Assembly: GCA_002436485.1 (NCBI GenBank)
Contig: DJMK01000015.1
Span: 5,734-11,025, forward strand
Reading direction: 5' to 3'
Length of the DNA stretch: 5,292 bases
Source: Proteobacteria bacterium UBA6492
GTDB lineage: Bacteria > Pseudomonadota > Gammaproteobacteria > UBA6429 > Thiohalophilaceae
The position numbers were made by a program, and so were the translations under genes. Shown here in pieces: positions 1 through 5,292 of this stretch; within the stretch, counting starts at the first letter, position 1, and the number at the start of each line of letters is the position of its first letter. A model generated the notes under the pieces. The model saw only the letters and a program-made list of their open reading frames with translations, did not search any database and was not told the DNA's origin.

Positions 1-136
1 CTTTTTGTTTGATCAGGTAGGCGATCTTGCGTGTCAGTACCCGTGTCTTACCGCTGCCGGCACCGGCAAGAATTAACATCGGATCGTTGCAGTTACGAAC
101 GGCCTGTTGTTGGGATGGGTTGAGATCGTGCAGCAT
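1..136 (-). CDS. rep: Rep-type ATP-dependent DNA helicase, N-terminal fragment (cut by window edge)
   Basis: Only the first 45 codons are present; the gene continues past base 1. The protein opens with a Q-motif, NPSQQQAV (residues 6-13), followed by a UvrD/Rep Walker A loop, LAGAGSGKTRV (residues 23-33; K30 and T31 bind ATP phosphate), then KIAYLIK. This is the start of a superfamily 1A 3'-5' helicase. The short lead before the Q-motif and the NPxQQQAV wording fit Rep better than UvrD or PcrA, whose N-termini are usually longer. Rep strips proteins from DNA and helps restart stalled replication forks. The reading frame stays open upstream to a stop at 194-196, but no ATG, GTG or TTG lies in between, so the ATG at 136 is the first possible start. 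No Shine-Dalgarno is visible. It is 92 bases downstream of olsA on the same strand. Family is sure; Rep versus UvrD is probable. Confidence 0.85.
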   Translation of the reverse strand, partial: MLHDLNPSQQQAVRNCNDPMLILAGAGSGKTRVLTRKIAYLIKQK

Positions 137-137
137 G

Positions 138-173
138 TAAGCGCTATTGTATCGAGCGCTGCCAAAAAGTCGA
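138..173 (-). promoter_or_regulatory. Candidate sigma-70 promoter for rep, possibly leaderless
   Basis: On the minus strand TACAAT (151-146, five of six matches to TATAAT) lies 16 bases after TCGACT (173-168, four of six matches to TTGACA). Transcription would begin around 138-140, only two to four bases before the rep ATG at 136, which would fit the missing Shine-Dalgarno. The 6-bp palindrome AGCGCT occurs on both sides of the -10 (140-145 and 155-160). This is a match by eye only and could be chance. Confidence 0.3.
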
Positions 174-184
174 TCTTGACTTTT
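164..184 (-). terminator. Weak hairpin between olsA and rep, possible terminator
   Basis: AAAAGTC and GACTTTT form 7-bp arms (165-171 and 178-184) around a six-base loop. Read on the minus strand the stem ends in a run of five T, as in a Rho-independent terminator for the olsBA transcript. Only two of the seven pairs are G-C, so the stem is weak. It also overlaps the candidate -35 of rep, so it may be neither or both. Confidence 0.3.
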
Positions 185-228
185 ATGTCGTGTTCAGGGC
201 GTTAGTGTTATGCGTGATGAGTGAATAA

Positions 229-993
229 TCAGGCAGGGATATACTGGTTGAGCGTATAAATGATGCTTTCGCGGCTTAACTCGGCCAGTTCATGTCGGCT
301 AAGACTGGCAGGGTCAATTAACGGGCAATACGCCAGGTGAACTTCAGTATGTGGTCGGCTAATTATTTTTAATAGCGTGACTAAAAAATTATCCTTGTCG
401 ATATAGGCGGCCGCCCGATCCAGTTTGCCAGCTTGCAGGTATCGAATTGCAACAGGTTGTACCGGTGTTTGTGTGTCAATGGCTGACTGGAACAGGCCGG
501 TATGGAATTTCTGTACATTCTCGCCGCTGGTGGTTGTAGCCTCCGGGAAAAAAACAATTGGACGTGGTGAGCTTAATGCCTTGACCAGTTTATTCCGGGT
601 ATGTTGTACCGCACTGCGTTTGCCTCGGTGTATGAAAACCGTGCCGGTATTGGCGGTCAAAAAACCGATGACCGGCCAGTAACGGATACTGTGCTTGGAT
701 AGAAATCTTGCCGGTGTCGTTGCCGCGATCACAGGAATATCAAGGAACGAGATATGATTGGCTGCGTGTAACGCAGTACGGCGGTGTGCTTTTCCATACT
801 GGGTTATTCGGATTGCAATGATGCTGCAGGCGCGCCCCATCCACCATTGGTAAATTCGCATACCACGCTGCGTTGTATGCCATTGCCCACCATGTGTAAT
901 AACCAGTACACCAAGTAGGCCAACGCCAATGCCGATATGTAGAAGCAACCGGCTGGCACGGTAAATTACAAGTAACGGTACGAATTGAGCCAC
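229..993 (-). CDS. olsA: OlsA-type lyso-ornithine lipid O-acyltransferase (PlsC/LPLAT family)
   Basis: A 254-residue acyltransferase of the PlsC family. It probably adds the second, ester-linked fatty acid to lyso-ornithine lipid at the inner membrane, using acyl-ACP. Residues about 16-34 form a hydrophobic membrane segment. Motif I is NHISFLD (79-85; catalytic H80 and D85), motif II is GTVFIHRG (117-124), motif III is FFPEATTTSG (148-157) and motif IV is VQPVAIRY (178-185). The family usually has EGT in motif III; here it is E151-A152-T153, while the following Thr/Ser-Gly stretch resembles OlsA proteins. The start is GTG at 993, five bases after the olsB stop; an in-frame stop at 1012-1014 and no other start codon leave no alternative, and no strong Shine-Dalgarno is seen, so coupling to olsB translation is likely. 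The olsA assignment, rather than a generic lysophosphatidate acyltransferase (PlsC), rests mainly on the adjacent olsB. Confidence 0.82.
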   Translation of the reverse strand: MAQFVPLLVIYRASRLLLHIGIGVGLLGVLVITHGGQWHTTQRGMRIYQWWMGRACSIIAIRITQYGKAHRRTALHAANHISFLDIPVIAATTPARFLSKHSIRYWPVIGFLTANTGTVFIHRGKRSAVQHTRNKLVKALSSPRPIVFFPEATTTSGENVQKFHTGLFQSAIDTQTPVQPVAIRYLQAGKLDRAAAYIDKDNFLVTLLKIISRPHTEVHLAYCPLIDPASLSRHELAELSRESIIYTLNQYIPA

Positions 994-998
994 ACAGG

Positions 999-1772
999 TT
1001 ACTGTATGCGATCAATGAAATGTTTGCTATAGCGACTGGTGATCTGGCCGCACTCAAGCAGAACAAACACATCAGCAACGCCAAATGCAGCGTCCCAGTA
1101 AGGTTCGCCACAAATCAATGCGCCCTGGCGTAGGTAACCTTTTAACAAGGTTGGCAGAATGACATCATCAGGTTGTGGGCAGTTTTCATTTAGGCGTAGT
1201 GGCACCAGCGGCCTGACACGTAATGATTCCGGTGTGTAATGCGAGCGGTAAATATGCTGCATCACAGCATTGATGTACTTGTCACCGTTGGCGAGAGGAA
1301 TGCTGGCGCAACCGATCAGGTAATCAATCTTCTTGTCCACCACCAGTCGTGCAATACCTTGCCATAACATGGCCAGCGCAGCTCCACGCCTGTAATCCGG
1401 GTGAATGCAGGTACGTCCGACTTCCATAAATTTTGCATCAGAGTCAATAATATTGCCCAGGTCAAACTCCGATTCGGAGTAGAACATGCCGGTCTTTTGG
1501 CGGCCATCGTTGTCCAGCAAACGGGTTGTCGCGATTAGATCATTGGTCTGGTTGTCATACACAACAAGATGCAGGCAATGATCATCGAAGCGATCCTTGT
1601 CCAGGCCTTCTTCCTGTCCGCGCACGTCTGCACCCATTTCGTTAGAAAAAACATCATAGCGTAGCCGGTAACATGCTTGTTTGGTTTGTTGATCGTTGGC
1701 AACAAACACGCTGTATTTATCACCCGGTTTCGCGCGGTGCAGTTTCCTGATTTCATTTGCCGGTATGGCCAT
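999..1772 (-). CDS. olsB: OlsB-type L-ornithine N-alpha-acyltransferase (GNAT fold)
   Basis: A 257-residue member of the OlsB/hemolysin-like GNAT family (Acetyltransf_5 type). It transfers a 3-hydroxyacyl chain from acyl-ACP to the alpha-amino group of ornithine, giving lyso-ornithine lipid for OlsA. Family landmarks are CYRLRYDVFSNEMG (34-47), FDDHCLHLVV (62-71), ATTRLL (81-86), EVGRTCIHPDYRRG (117-130, the acyl-donor binding region), GCASIP (154-159) and a C-terminal block at 207-239 running from PTLLKGYLRQGA to ADVFVLL. I start it at ATG 1772 because GGAG sits seven bases upstream; an in-frame ATG at 1784 would add four residues, but that GGAG would then lie inside the coding region and nothing resembling a Shine-Dalgarno precedes it. 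The gene is 61 bases after comM and 5 bases before olsA. Other members of the broad family have been labelled hemolysins; the olsA neighbour makes the lipid role most likely. Confidence 0.88.
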   Translation of the reverse strand: MAIPANEIRKLHRAKPGDKYSVFVANDQQTKQACYRLRYDVFSNEMGADVRGQEEGLDKDRFDDHCLHLVVYDNQTNDLIATTRLLDNDGRQKTGMFYSESEFDLGNIIDSDAKFMEVGRTCIHPDYRRGAALAMLWQGIARLVVDKKIDYLIGCASIPLANGDKYINAVMQHIYRSHYTPESLRVRPLVPLRLNENCPQPDDVILPTLLKGYLRQGALICGEPYWDAAFGVADVFVLLECGQITSRYSKHFIDRIQ

Positions 1773-1783
1773 TGTTATCTCCA

Positions 1784-1802
1784 TTCAAGGTTAGGTCTTG
1801 AA
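1784..1802 (-). promoter_or_regulatory. Inverted repeat just upstream of the olsB ribosome-binding site
   Basis: TTCAAG (1784-1789) and CTTGAA (1797-1802) are perfect 6-bp arms around seven bases. The repeat ends directly before the GGAG that serves the olsB ATG at 1772. It could be an operator or an mRNA hairpin affecting translation. No convincing promoter hexamers were found nearby, so olsBA may be read through from comM. Confidence 0.3.
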
Positions 1803-1833
1803 CGGAAAATAGCCCTGCCAGATGACTGCAGTG

Positions 1834-3399
1834 TTAAGGGTTTATGACATTACGGTTACCGTTACTGGTCCGATTTTCAGGATATATTCCGGTGCCTGCT
1901 TGCCGATCCAGTCGGCGGTAACTGATTGCTTCGCATAAGTGGCTGCTGGTAACTGATTGGCTGTTCGCCAGGTCGGCGATAGTGCGCGCCAGGCGTTGAA
2001 TACGGTGGTAGGCGCGCGCCGAGAGACCCAGACGGTGAATAGACTCTTCAAGCAATGCACGGCATTCACTATCTAGCTGGCAAACGTCGTCGAGTTCGCG
2101 ATTACCCAGTTGCGCATTGGGTTTGCCCGAGCGTTCCAGCTGGCGGTCGCGCGCATGTATCACCCGTACCTGCACATCATGGCTGGTTTCCGTGCTGCCG
2201 TCGGCTGGTTGTAACTGCGACAGTGGCTGGCTGGGTACGTCCACGTGCATATCAACCCGATCCAGCAGAGGACCGGAAATACGTGCGCGGTATCGTTGTA
2301 CCTGTTCGGCCGAACAGTGGCAGCGACCGCTCGCGTGTCCGTGGTAACCACAGGGGCATGGATTCATAGCCGCCACCAGTTGAAAGCGAGCTGGAAACTC
2401 GGCCTGCCGAGCGGCACGTGAAATGGTTATTACACCGGACTCAATTGGCTCACGTAAAACCTCGAGTACCTTGCGATCAAATTCCGGCAACTCGTCTAGA
2501 AACAGTACGCCGTGATGGGCCAGTGAGATTTCGCCGGGGCGAGGTTGTGAACCGCCACCGACCAGTGCAACACCGGATGCCGTGTGATGCGGGGAGCGAA
2601 AGGGTCTTTGCTGCCAGCTGAGCTGGTTGAAACCATGCATGCTGATGGATTGTATCGCGGCAGTCTCCAGTGCTTCCTGTTCGGTCATCGGTGGCAATAT
2701 GCCGGGCAGCCGCGAGGCCAGCATGGTCTTGCCAGTGCCGGGTGGACCGATAAACAACAGGCTATGGCCACCGGCTGCAGCAATCTCCAGCGCGCGTTTG
2801 GCATGGGGTTGTCCGCGTACTTCACTGAGATCCTCAGGTTGCTGTTTAACCTGTGCTTGTATATCGCTAGCGAAGGCCGGTAGCAGTTGTTGTTTACAAA
2901 GATGGGCGCAGACTTCCAGCAGGTGATTGGCGGCAAGCAGGTTAATACCACTGACCAATGCTGCTTCAGTAGCATTGGCCTCGGGGACCACCAGGGTCCG
3001 GCCGTCATTACGTGCGCGAATGGCCGCGGGTAACACACCGCTGACCGGGCGTAGATCGCCACCCAGCGCAAGCTCGCCCAGGAATTCGTATTGGTGCAGT
3101 TCGTTATCTGGCAACTGACCGGAAGCAGCCAGAATACCGATGGCAATGGACAGGTCAAAACGGCCGCCACCCTTGGGCAGGTCGGCCGGTGCCAGGTTAA
3201 TCGTGATACGGCGCGCCGGAAATTCATAGCGTGAATTGATCAGCGCGGCACGTACCCGCTCGCGACTTTCCTTGACCTCGGTATCAGCCAGCCCGACGAT
3301 GGACATAGTGGGTAATCCACCGGACAGGTGAGCTTCAACAGTAACCGGTAGTGCGTTTATGCCCGATTGGGCACGCGTATATATAGTAGATAGAGACAT
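1834..3399 (-). CDS. comM: ComM/YifB AAA+ branch-migration helicase (Mg-chelatase-like)
   Basis: A full-length 521-residue ComM/YifB protein. ComM is a hexameric MCM-like AAA+ motor that extends joint molecules when single-stranded DNA integrates during natural transformation; non-competent bacteria also carry it. Order of parts: an N-terminal Lon-S5-like ChlI domain (about 1-160, with VGLADTEVKESRERVRAAL and NLAPADLPKGGGRFDL), then the AAA+ module with Walker A GPPGTGKT (218-225), RSPHHTAS (268-275), Walker B VLFLDE (298-303), sensor-1 N346, a four-cysteine cluster (C348, C350, C360, C362) that could bind zinc, and arginine-finger candidate R381 in LLDRVD. The C-terminal Mg-chelatase domain runs to about 497, with LSARAYHRIQRLARTIADL (459-477). 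About 20 residues follow the usual YRRLDR ending. The ATG at 3399 has a strong Shine-Dalgarno, AGGGAGGG, six bases upstream. It follows ubiK on the same strand with a 120-base gap. Competence itself cannot be judged from this window. Confidence 0.95.
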   Translation of the reverse strand: MSLSTIYTRAQSGINALPVTVEAHLSGGLPTMSIVGLADTEVKESRERVRAALINSRYEFPARRITINLAPADLPKGGGRFDLSIAIGILAASGQLPDNELHQYEFLGELALGGDLRPVSGVLPAAIRARNDGRTLVVPEANATEAALVSGINLLAANHLLEVCAHLCKQQLLPAFASDIQAQVKQQPEDLSEVRGQPHAKRALEIAAAGGHSLLFIGPPGTGKTMLASRLPGILPPMTEQEALETAAIQSISMHGFNQLSWQQRPFRSPHHTASGVALVGGGSQPRPGEISLAHHGVLFLDELPEFDRKVLEVLREPIESGVITISRAARQAEFPARFQLVAAMNPCPCGYHGHASGRCHCSAEQVQRYRARISGPLLDRVDMHVDVPSQPLSQLQPADGSTETSHDVQVRVIHARDRQLERSGKPNAQLGNRELDDVCQLDSECRALLEESIHRLGLSARAYHRIQRLARTIADLANSQSVTSSHLCEAISYRRLDRQAGTGIYPENRTSNGNRNVINP

Positions 3400-3438
3400 G
3401 TTGTTCCCTCCCTGGTGTACATGTCAGTAATAACGGAT

Positions 3439-3451
3439 TGCGCCAGGCGCA
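3439..3451. repeat. Short GC-rich inverted repeat in the ubiK-comM gap
   Basis: TGCGCC and GGCGCA are perfect arms around a single central A. It lies about 40 bases upstream of the comM start. With no real loop it is more like a protein-binding site than a terminator. It may also be chance. Confidence 0.3.
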
Positions 3452-3459
3452 CTATTTTT

Positions 3460-3486
3460 AGATCAATACAGTCCTTGTATTGATCT
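3460..3486. promoter_or_regulatory. Perfect 11-bp palindrome with 5-base spacer, operator candidate
   Basis: AGATCAATACA (3460-3470), spacer GTCCT, then TGTATTGATCT (3476-3486), with no mismatch. It sits between the ubiK stop and the comM start, about 61 bases before the comM ATG. On neither strand does a T-run follow the stem (on the minus strand AAAAATA follows), so it is not a standard Rho-independent terminator. A dimeric regulator binding upstream of comM, or an mRNA hairpin, are both possible. I do not recognise the motif. Confidence 0.45.
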
Positions 3487-3519
3487 CCAAGATACGGGAT
3501 CAACGACTGACAGACAAGA

Positions 3520-3768
3520 TCATTTATCAGCCAGTTGCTTTTCCAGCTCGGTGATCTTTTGCTGCAGGGTTTCGAGTTTTTGCCGGGTGTTTTCCAATAC
3601 CGCGCGTTGTGCCTCGAACTCACTACGACTGACCAGGTTCATTTTTTGTAAGCCGGCTTCCAGTGTCGCACGAAAGTTCTTTTCCATATCCTGGCGCAGG
3701 TCGCTGGCACTTTGTGGCAGTGCATTCAACAGGTTATTAACCAGATTATCCAAGGGGGTATTTACCAT
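3520..3768 (-). CDS. ubiK: UbiK (YqiC/BMFP) ubiquinone biosynthesis accessory factor
   Basis: An 82-residue protein of the UbiK family (formerly BMFP or YqiC). In Escherichia coli UbiK binds UbiJ and supports aerobic ubiquinone synthesis, probably by helping to present or deliver the lipid intermediates; the family also interacts with membranes. The signature is NLVSRSEFEAQRAVLENTRQKLETLQQKITELEKQL (44-79): LVSRxEF followed by heptads of Leu and Ile that make a C-terminal coiled coil (about 50-80), the trimerising part in the family. The N-terminal half (about 5-45) is amphipathic. The length is slightly shorter than the E. coli protein. ATG 3768 is the only start before an upstream in-frame stop; its Shine-Dalgarno is poor (AGGG lies about 11-14 bases away). 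It is the first minus-strand gene, divergent from the barrel gene at 3879. Confidence 0.88.
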   Translation of the reverse strand: MVNTPLDNLVNNLLNALPQSASDLRQDMEKNFRATLEAGLQKMNLVSRSEFEAQRAVLENTRQKLETLQQKITELEKQLADK

Positions 3769-3878
3769 AACAATTTTTGCCCTGTTTTTGTGCGCAATTA
3801 CGGTATTTTACTGAAAAAATTGGTATTCTTCGCGGAAAATTTTTACTGGTTTCAGGTTCGGGTTAACAGGAGTTCAAC
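3769..3878. promoter_or_regulatory. Divergent intergenic promoter region (ubiK left, barrel gene right)
   Basis: This 110-base A/T-rich gap must supply the promoters for ubiK (minus) and for the plus-strand barrel gene. On the minus strand TAAAAT (3810-3805) is a five-of-six -10 match but lacks a good -35. On the plus strand TATTCT (3824-3829) and TTTACT are only weak candidates. Direct repeats GGTATT (3802, 3822) and TTTTACTG (3806, 3841) and A/T tracts at 3814-3819 and 3836-3844 are present. AGGAG at 3868-3872 is the ribosome-binding site of the plus-strand gene. I see no clear sigma-54 promoter. Confidence 0.5.
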
Positions 3879-4538
3879 ATGCAAAAACTAGTTTCGCAGT
3901 CGCTGGTGTCGTTGATATTGCTGGTTTCTTCTATCGCTAGTGTGCAGGCCGGTGTTACGGCTAATGTTGGCGTGACATCTAACTACGTGTTTCGTGGTGA
4001 GACCCAAACCGATGATGGCGCCGCGATTCAGGGTGGGGTGGATTTTTCTCATGAGATTGGTTTTTACCTCGGTGCCTGGGCATCAAATGTCGATTTTCCT
4101 GGTGCGAATGCCGATGGCTTTGAGGTCGACCTGTATGGCGGCATCAAATTCAATATCGGTAATAACATGGCAGTGGATGTCGGCTATATCAGCTACCAGT
4201 ATACGGATAGTAACCTGAGTGATGTATCAGAAATCTATTTCGGTTTTGTATTTAACGACCTCAGCATCACCTACTTTGATGGCGATGTAGATAACACAAA
4301 TAACGATTACAACTATATCGATGTGAAATTTAATCCTTCATTACCTTACGAAATGAAGTTGTTGTTGCATTATGGCTATAAGGACAATGAGGGCTCAGGC
4401 AATGTTGATGATGCGAGCATCGGTATTAGCAAGGACTTCGGTGCGTTCGAGGGAAGTGCCACCTTTACCACCATTGATGGGACCGGGAATGATGATGAGA
4501 AATTTTTTCTTATGATAACCAAGAGTTTTGATATCTAG
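3879..4538 (+). CDS. TIGR02001 (Gcw_chp) family secreted protein, probable outer-membrane barrel, copy 1
   Basis: A 219-residue exported protein. Residues 1-24 are a Sec signal peptide (hydrophobic core SLILLVSSIASVQA, cleavage after the AxxVQA-type site at A24). The mature part begins with the family pattern VTANVGVTSNYVFRGETQTDD (26-46), then AIQGGVDFSHEIGFYLGAW (49-67) and EVDLYGGIKF, which are short alternating aromatic/polar strands joined by Asp/Asn-rich turns, as in a small outer-membrane beta-barrel. It ends in KFFLMITKSFDI, similar to a closing strand. The family has no established function. The mature chain is very acidic: I count 31 Asp/Glu against 8 Lys/Arg. The ATG at 3879 has AGGAG six bases upstream, so the start is well supported. 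It is followed by a homologue 41 bases downstream, probably in one operon. Beta-barrel location is inferred, not shown. Confidence 0.85.
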   Translation: MQKLVSQSLVSLILLVSSIASVQAGVTANVGVTSNYVFRGETQTDDGAAIQGGVDFSHEIGFYLGAWASNVDFPGANADGFEVDLYGGIKFNIGNNMAVDVGYISYQYTDSNLSDVSEIYFGFVFNDLSITYFDGDVDNTNNDYNYIDVKFNPSLPYEMKLLLHYGYKDNEGSGNVDDASIGISKDFGAFEGSATFTTIDGTGNDDEKFFLMITKSFDI

Positions 4539-4579
4539 TTTCAACAAAAATATCTGTGTATACAGACAAGGAGAAAAAC

Positions 4580-5257
4580 ATGTTAACTAAAAAAACATTA
4601 AAGGCAGCCGTAGCGATTTTTGCCTTGCTGGGTGTGATTAACTTATCACATGCTGAGTCACCCTTGACCGGTAACATCGGTTTAACCTCGAACTACATCT
4701 GGCGTGGTGTTACGCAGACAGGAGACGATTCGGCAATCTCCGGTGGTGTTGATTATGCACATGCTTCTGGTTTTTATGCTGGCACCTGGGTTTCCAGCCT
4801 TGGTGGTGGCAGCCAATATGAGCATGATCTCTATGCGGGTTATGGCTTCAAGGCAGGTCCGTTTGATCTGGATGTTGGTTATATCATGTACATGTATCCA
4901 GTTGGTAATCCCAACGCAGATTTCAGCGAAGTTTATGTCAACGCCAGCATTCAGAACTTTGGTTTTGGTGCTGCATTTACTGTTGATTCTGATTCAGCTG
5001 GTCCTGATGACAATATGTATCTTTATGCTAAGGCCGACTTCGAACTTAAAAAGGACCTCAACCTGCATTTGCTGTTTGGTACTTATGACTTCGATGCACC
5101 GGACACAGCAGGTGCTGAGGACTATAAACACTTCCATGTCAGCCTGAGCAAGAATGATTTCGTATTTGCGCTGGACAAGAACGACACGGATCTAACTGTG
5201 GGAGGCGACGATTTACGTTTCTCAGTTTCCTATAGCATGACTGTCGATCTGCTGTAA
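4580..5257 (+). CDS. TIGR02001 (Gcw_chp) family secreted protein, probable outer-membrane barrel, copy 2
   Basis: A 225-residue paralogue of the preceding gene. The start is set at ATG 4580 because AAGGAG (4568-4573) lies six bases upstream; an in-frame GTG at 4556 would add eight charged residues before the signal peptide and place the ribosome-binding site inside the gene. Signal peptide 1-25 has KK, a hydrophobic core VAIFALLGVINL and cleavage after SHA. The family block is GNIGLTSNYIWRGVTQTGDDSAISGGVDYAHASGFYAGTW (31-70), matching copy 1 at TSNY, RG, TQT, GGVD, H, GFY and G-W. Later strands include HDLYAGYGF, LDVGYIMYMYP, SEVYVNASI, NMYLYAKADF and LRFSVSYSMTVDLL. The mature chain is acidic (29 Asp/Glu against 9 Lys/Arg by my count). 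Paralogues clearly differ over most of their length, so the duplication is old or the two were selected for different ligands. Function unknown. Confidence 0.86.
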   Translation: MLTKKTLKAAVAIFALLGVINLSHAESPLTGNIGLTSNYIWRGVTQTGDDSAISGGVDYAHASGFYAGTWVSSLGGGSQYEHDLYAGYGFKAGPFDLDVGYIMYMYPVGNPNADFSEVYVNASIQNFGFGAAFTVDSDSAGPDDNMYLYAKADFELKKDLNLHLLFGTYDFDAPDTAGAEDYKHFHVSLSKNDFVFALDKNDTDLTVGGDDLRFSVSYSMTVDLL

Positions 5258-5277
5258 TTCGCCAAGCATCAACGAAC

Positions 5278-5292
5278 AAAAAAGCCCGCATA
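5278..5292. terminator. Left half of a probable bidirectional Rho-independent terminator (truncated)
   Basis: AAAAAA followed by GCCCGC (5278-5289) lies 20 bases after the stop of the second barrel gene. This is the usual first arm of a terminator of form A-tract, GCCCGC, loop, GCGGGC, T-tract. The second arm would be beyond the window, so the call cannot be confirmed here. Confidence 0.35.

Noticed and set aside
740..1111. A 123-codon minus-strand reading frame across the olsB-olsA junction
   Set aside because: It overlaps both well-supported genes in another frame and shows no family features; its composition looks like an out-of-frame translation.
1803..1833. PHO-box-like CTG repeats upstream of olsB
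   Set aside because: The two CTG-containing units are 10 rather than 11 bases apart and match CTGTCAT poorly.
1852..1862. Palindrome ACGGTTACCGT
   Set aside because: It lies inside the last codons of comM, has no usable loop, and no T-run follows.
2055..3118. Several plus- and minus-strand frames of 60-180 codons inside comM
   Set aside because: All lie within a complete, motif-rich ComM gene and show no domain of their own.
3357..3623. An 88-codon minus-strand frame spanning the end of ubiK, the gap and the comM start
   Set aside because: It overlaps two recognised genes in another frame, and the palindrome and comM ribosome-binding site already account for this stretch.
3821..3860. Possible sigma-54 promoter before the barrel genes, expected if they were NtrC-controlled
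   Set aside because: TGG at 3821 and 3848 are not followed by GC at the required ten-base spacing, so the -24/-12 signature is missing; no clear NtrC site either.
4553..4566. Small stem TCTGT-gtat-ACAGA before the second barrel gene
   Set aside because: Only five weak pairs without a T-run; not enough to call a terminator or attenuator.
1..5292. Mobile element, CRISPR array, tRNA or phage content
   Set aside because: No terminal repeats, transposase or integrase motifs, repeat-spacer pattern or tRNA-like cloverleaf were seen; the genes are chromosomal housekeeping or envelope types.

Overview
The window reads as ordinary chromosomal DNA of a gammaproteobacterium with moderate G+C. The case rests on the gene set: a Rep-type helicase start, an OlsB/OlsA ornithine-lipid pair, ComM (YifB), UbiK (YqiC/BMFP) and two envelope proteins of the TIGR02001 (Gcw_chp) family. 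The ubiK-comM adjacency is also familiar from Pseudomonas and relatives. I cannot name a genus. I see no insertion sequence, integrase, tRNA, rRNA or CRISPR array.

Layout. Five genes lie on the minus strand, transcribed from right to left: ubiK (3768 to 3520), comM (3399 to 1834), olsB (1772 to 999), olsA (993 to 229), and the first 45 codons of rep (136 to 1, cut by the window edge). olsB and olsA are nearly fused: the olsA GTG lies 5 bases after the olsB stop, so the two are probably translationally coupled. The ubiK-comM gap of 120 bases holds a perfect 11-bp inverted repeat. A 110-base divergent promoter region separates ubiK from two plus-strand genes, 3879-4538 and 4580-5257. Both encode secreted, acidic, probably beta-barrel proteins and are related to each other. 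They are 41 bases apart and probably co-transcribed. The last 15 bases look like the first half of a Rho-independent terminator.

Function. OlsB and OlsA together suffice, in known systems, to make ornithine lipids, phosphorus-free membrane lipids. ComM and Rep are DNA motors: branch migration of incoming DNA during transformation, and replication-fork restart. UbiK assists ubiquinone synthesis. The two barrel proteins have no established function. From recalled gene order, glnK and amtB (PII protein and ammonium channel) may follow beyond the right edge, which would suggest a role in nitrogen or ammonium acquisition; that part is inference. No gene is visibly broken. The least described content is the barrel pair and a few palindromic sites in the gaps.
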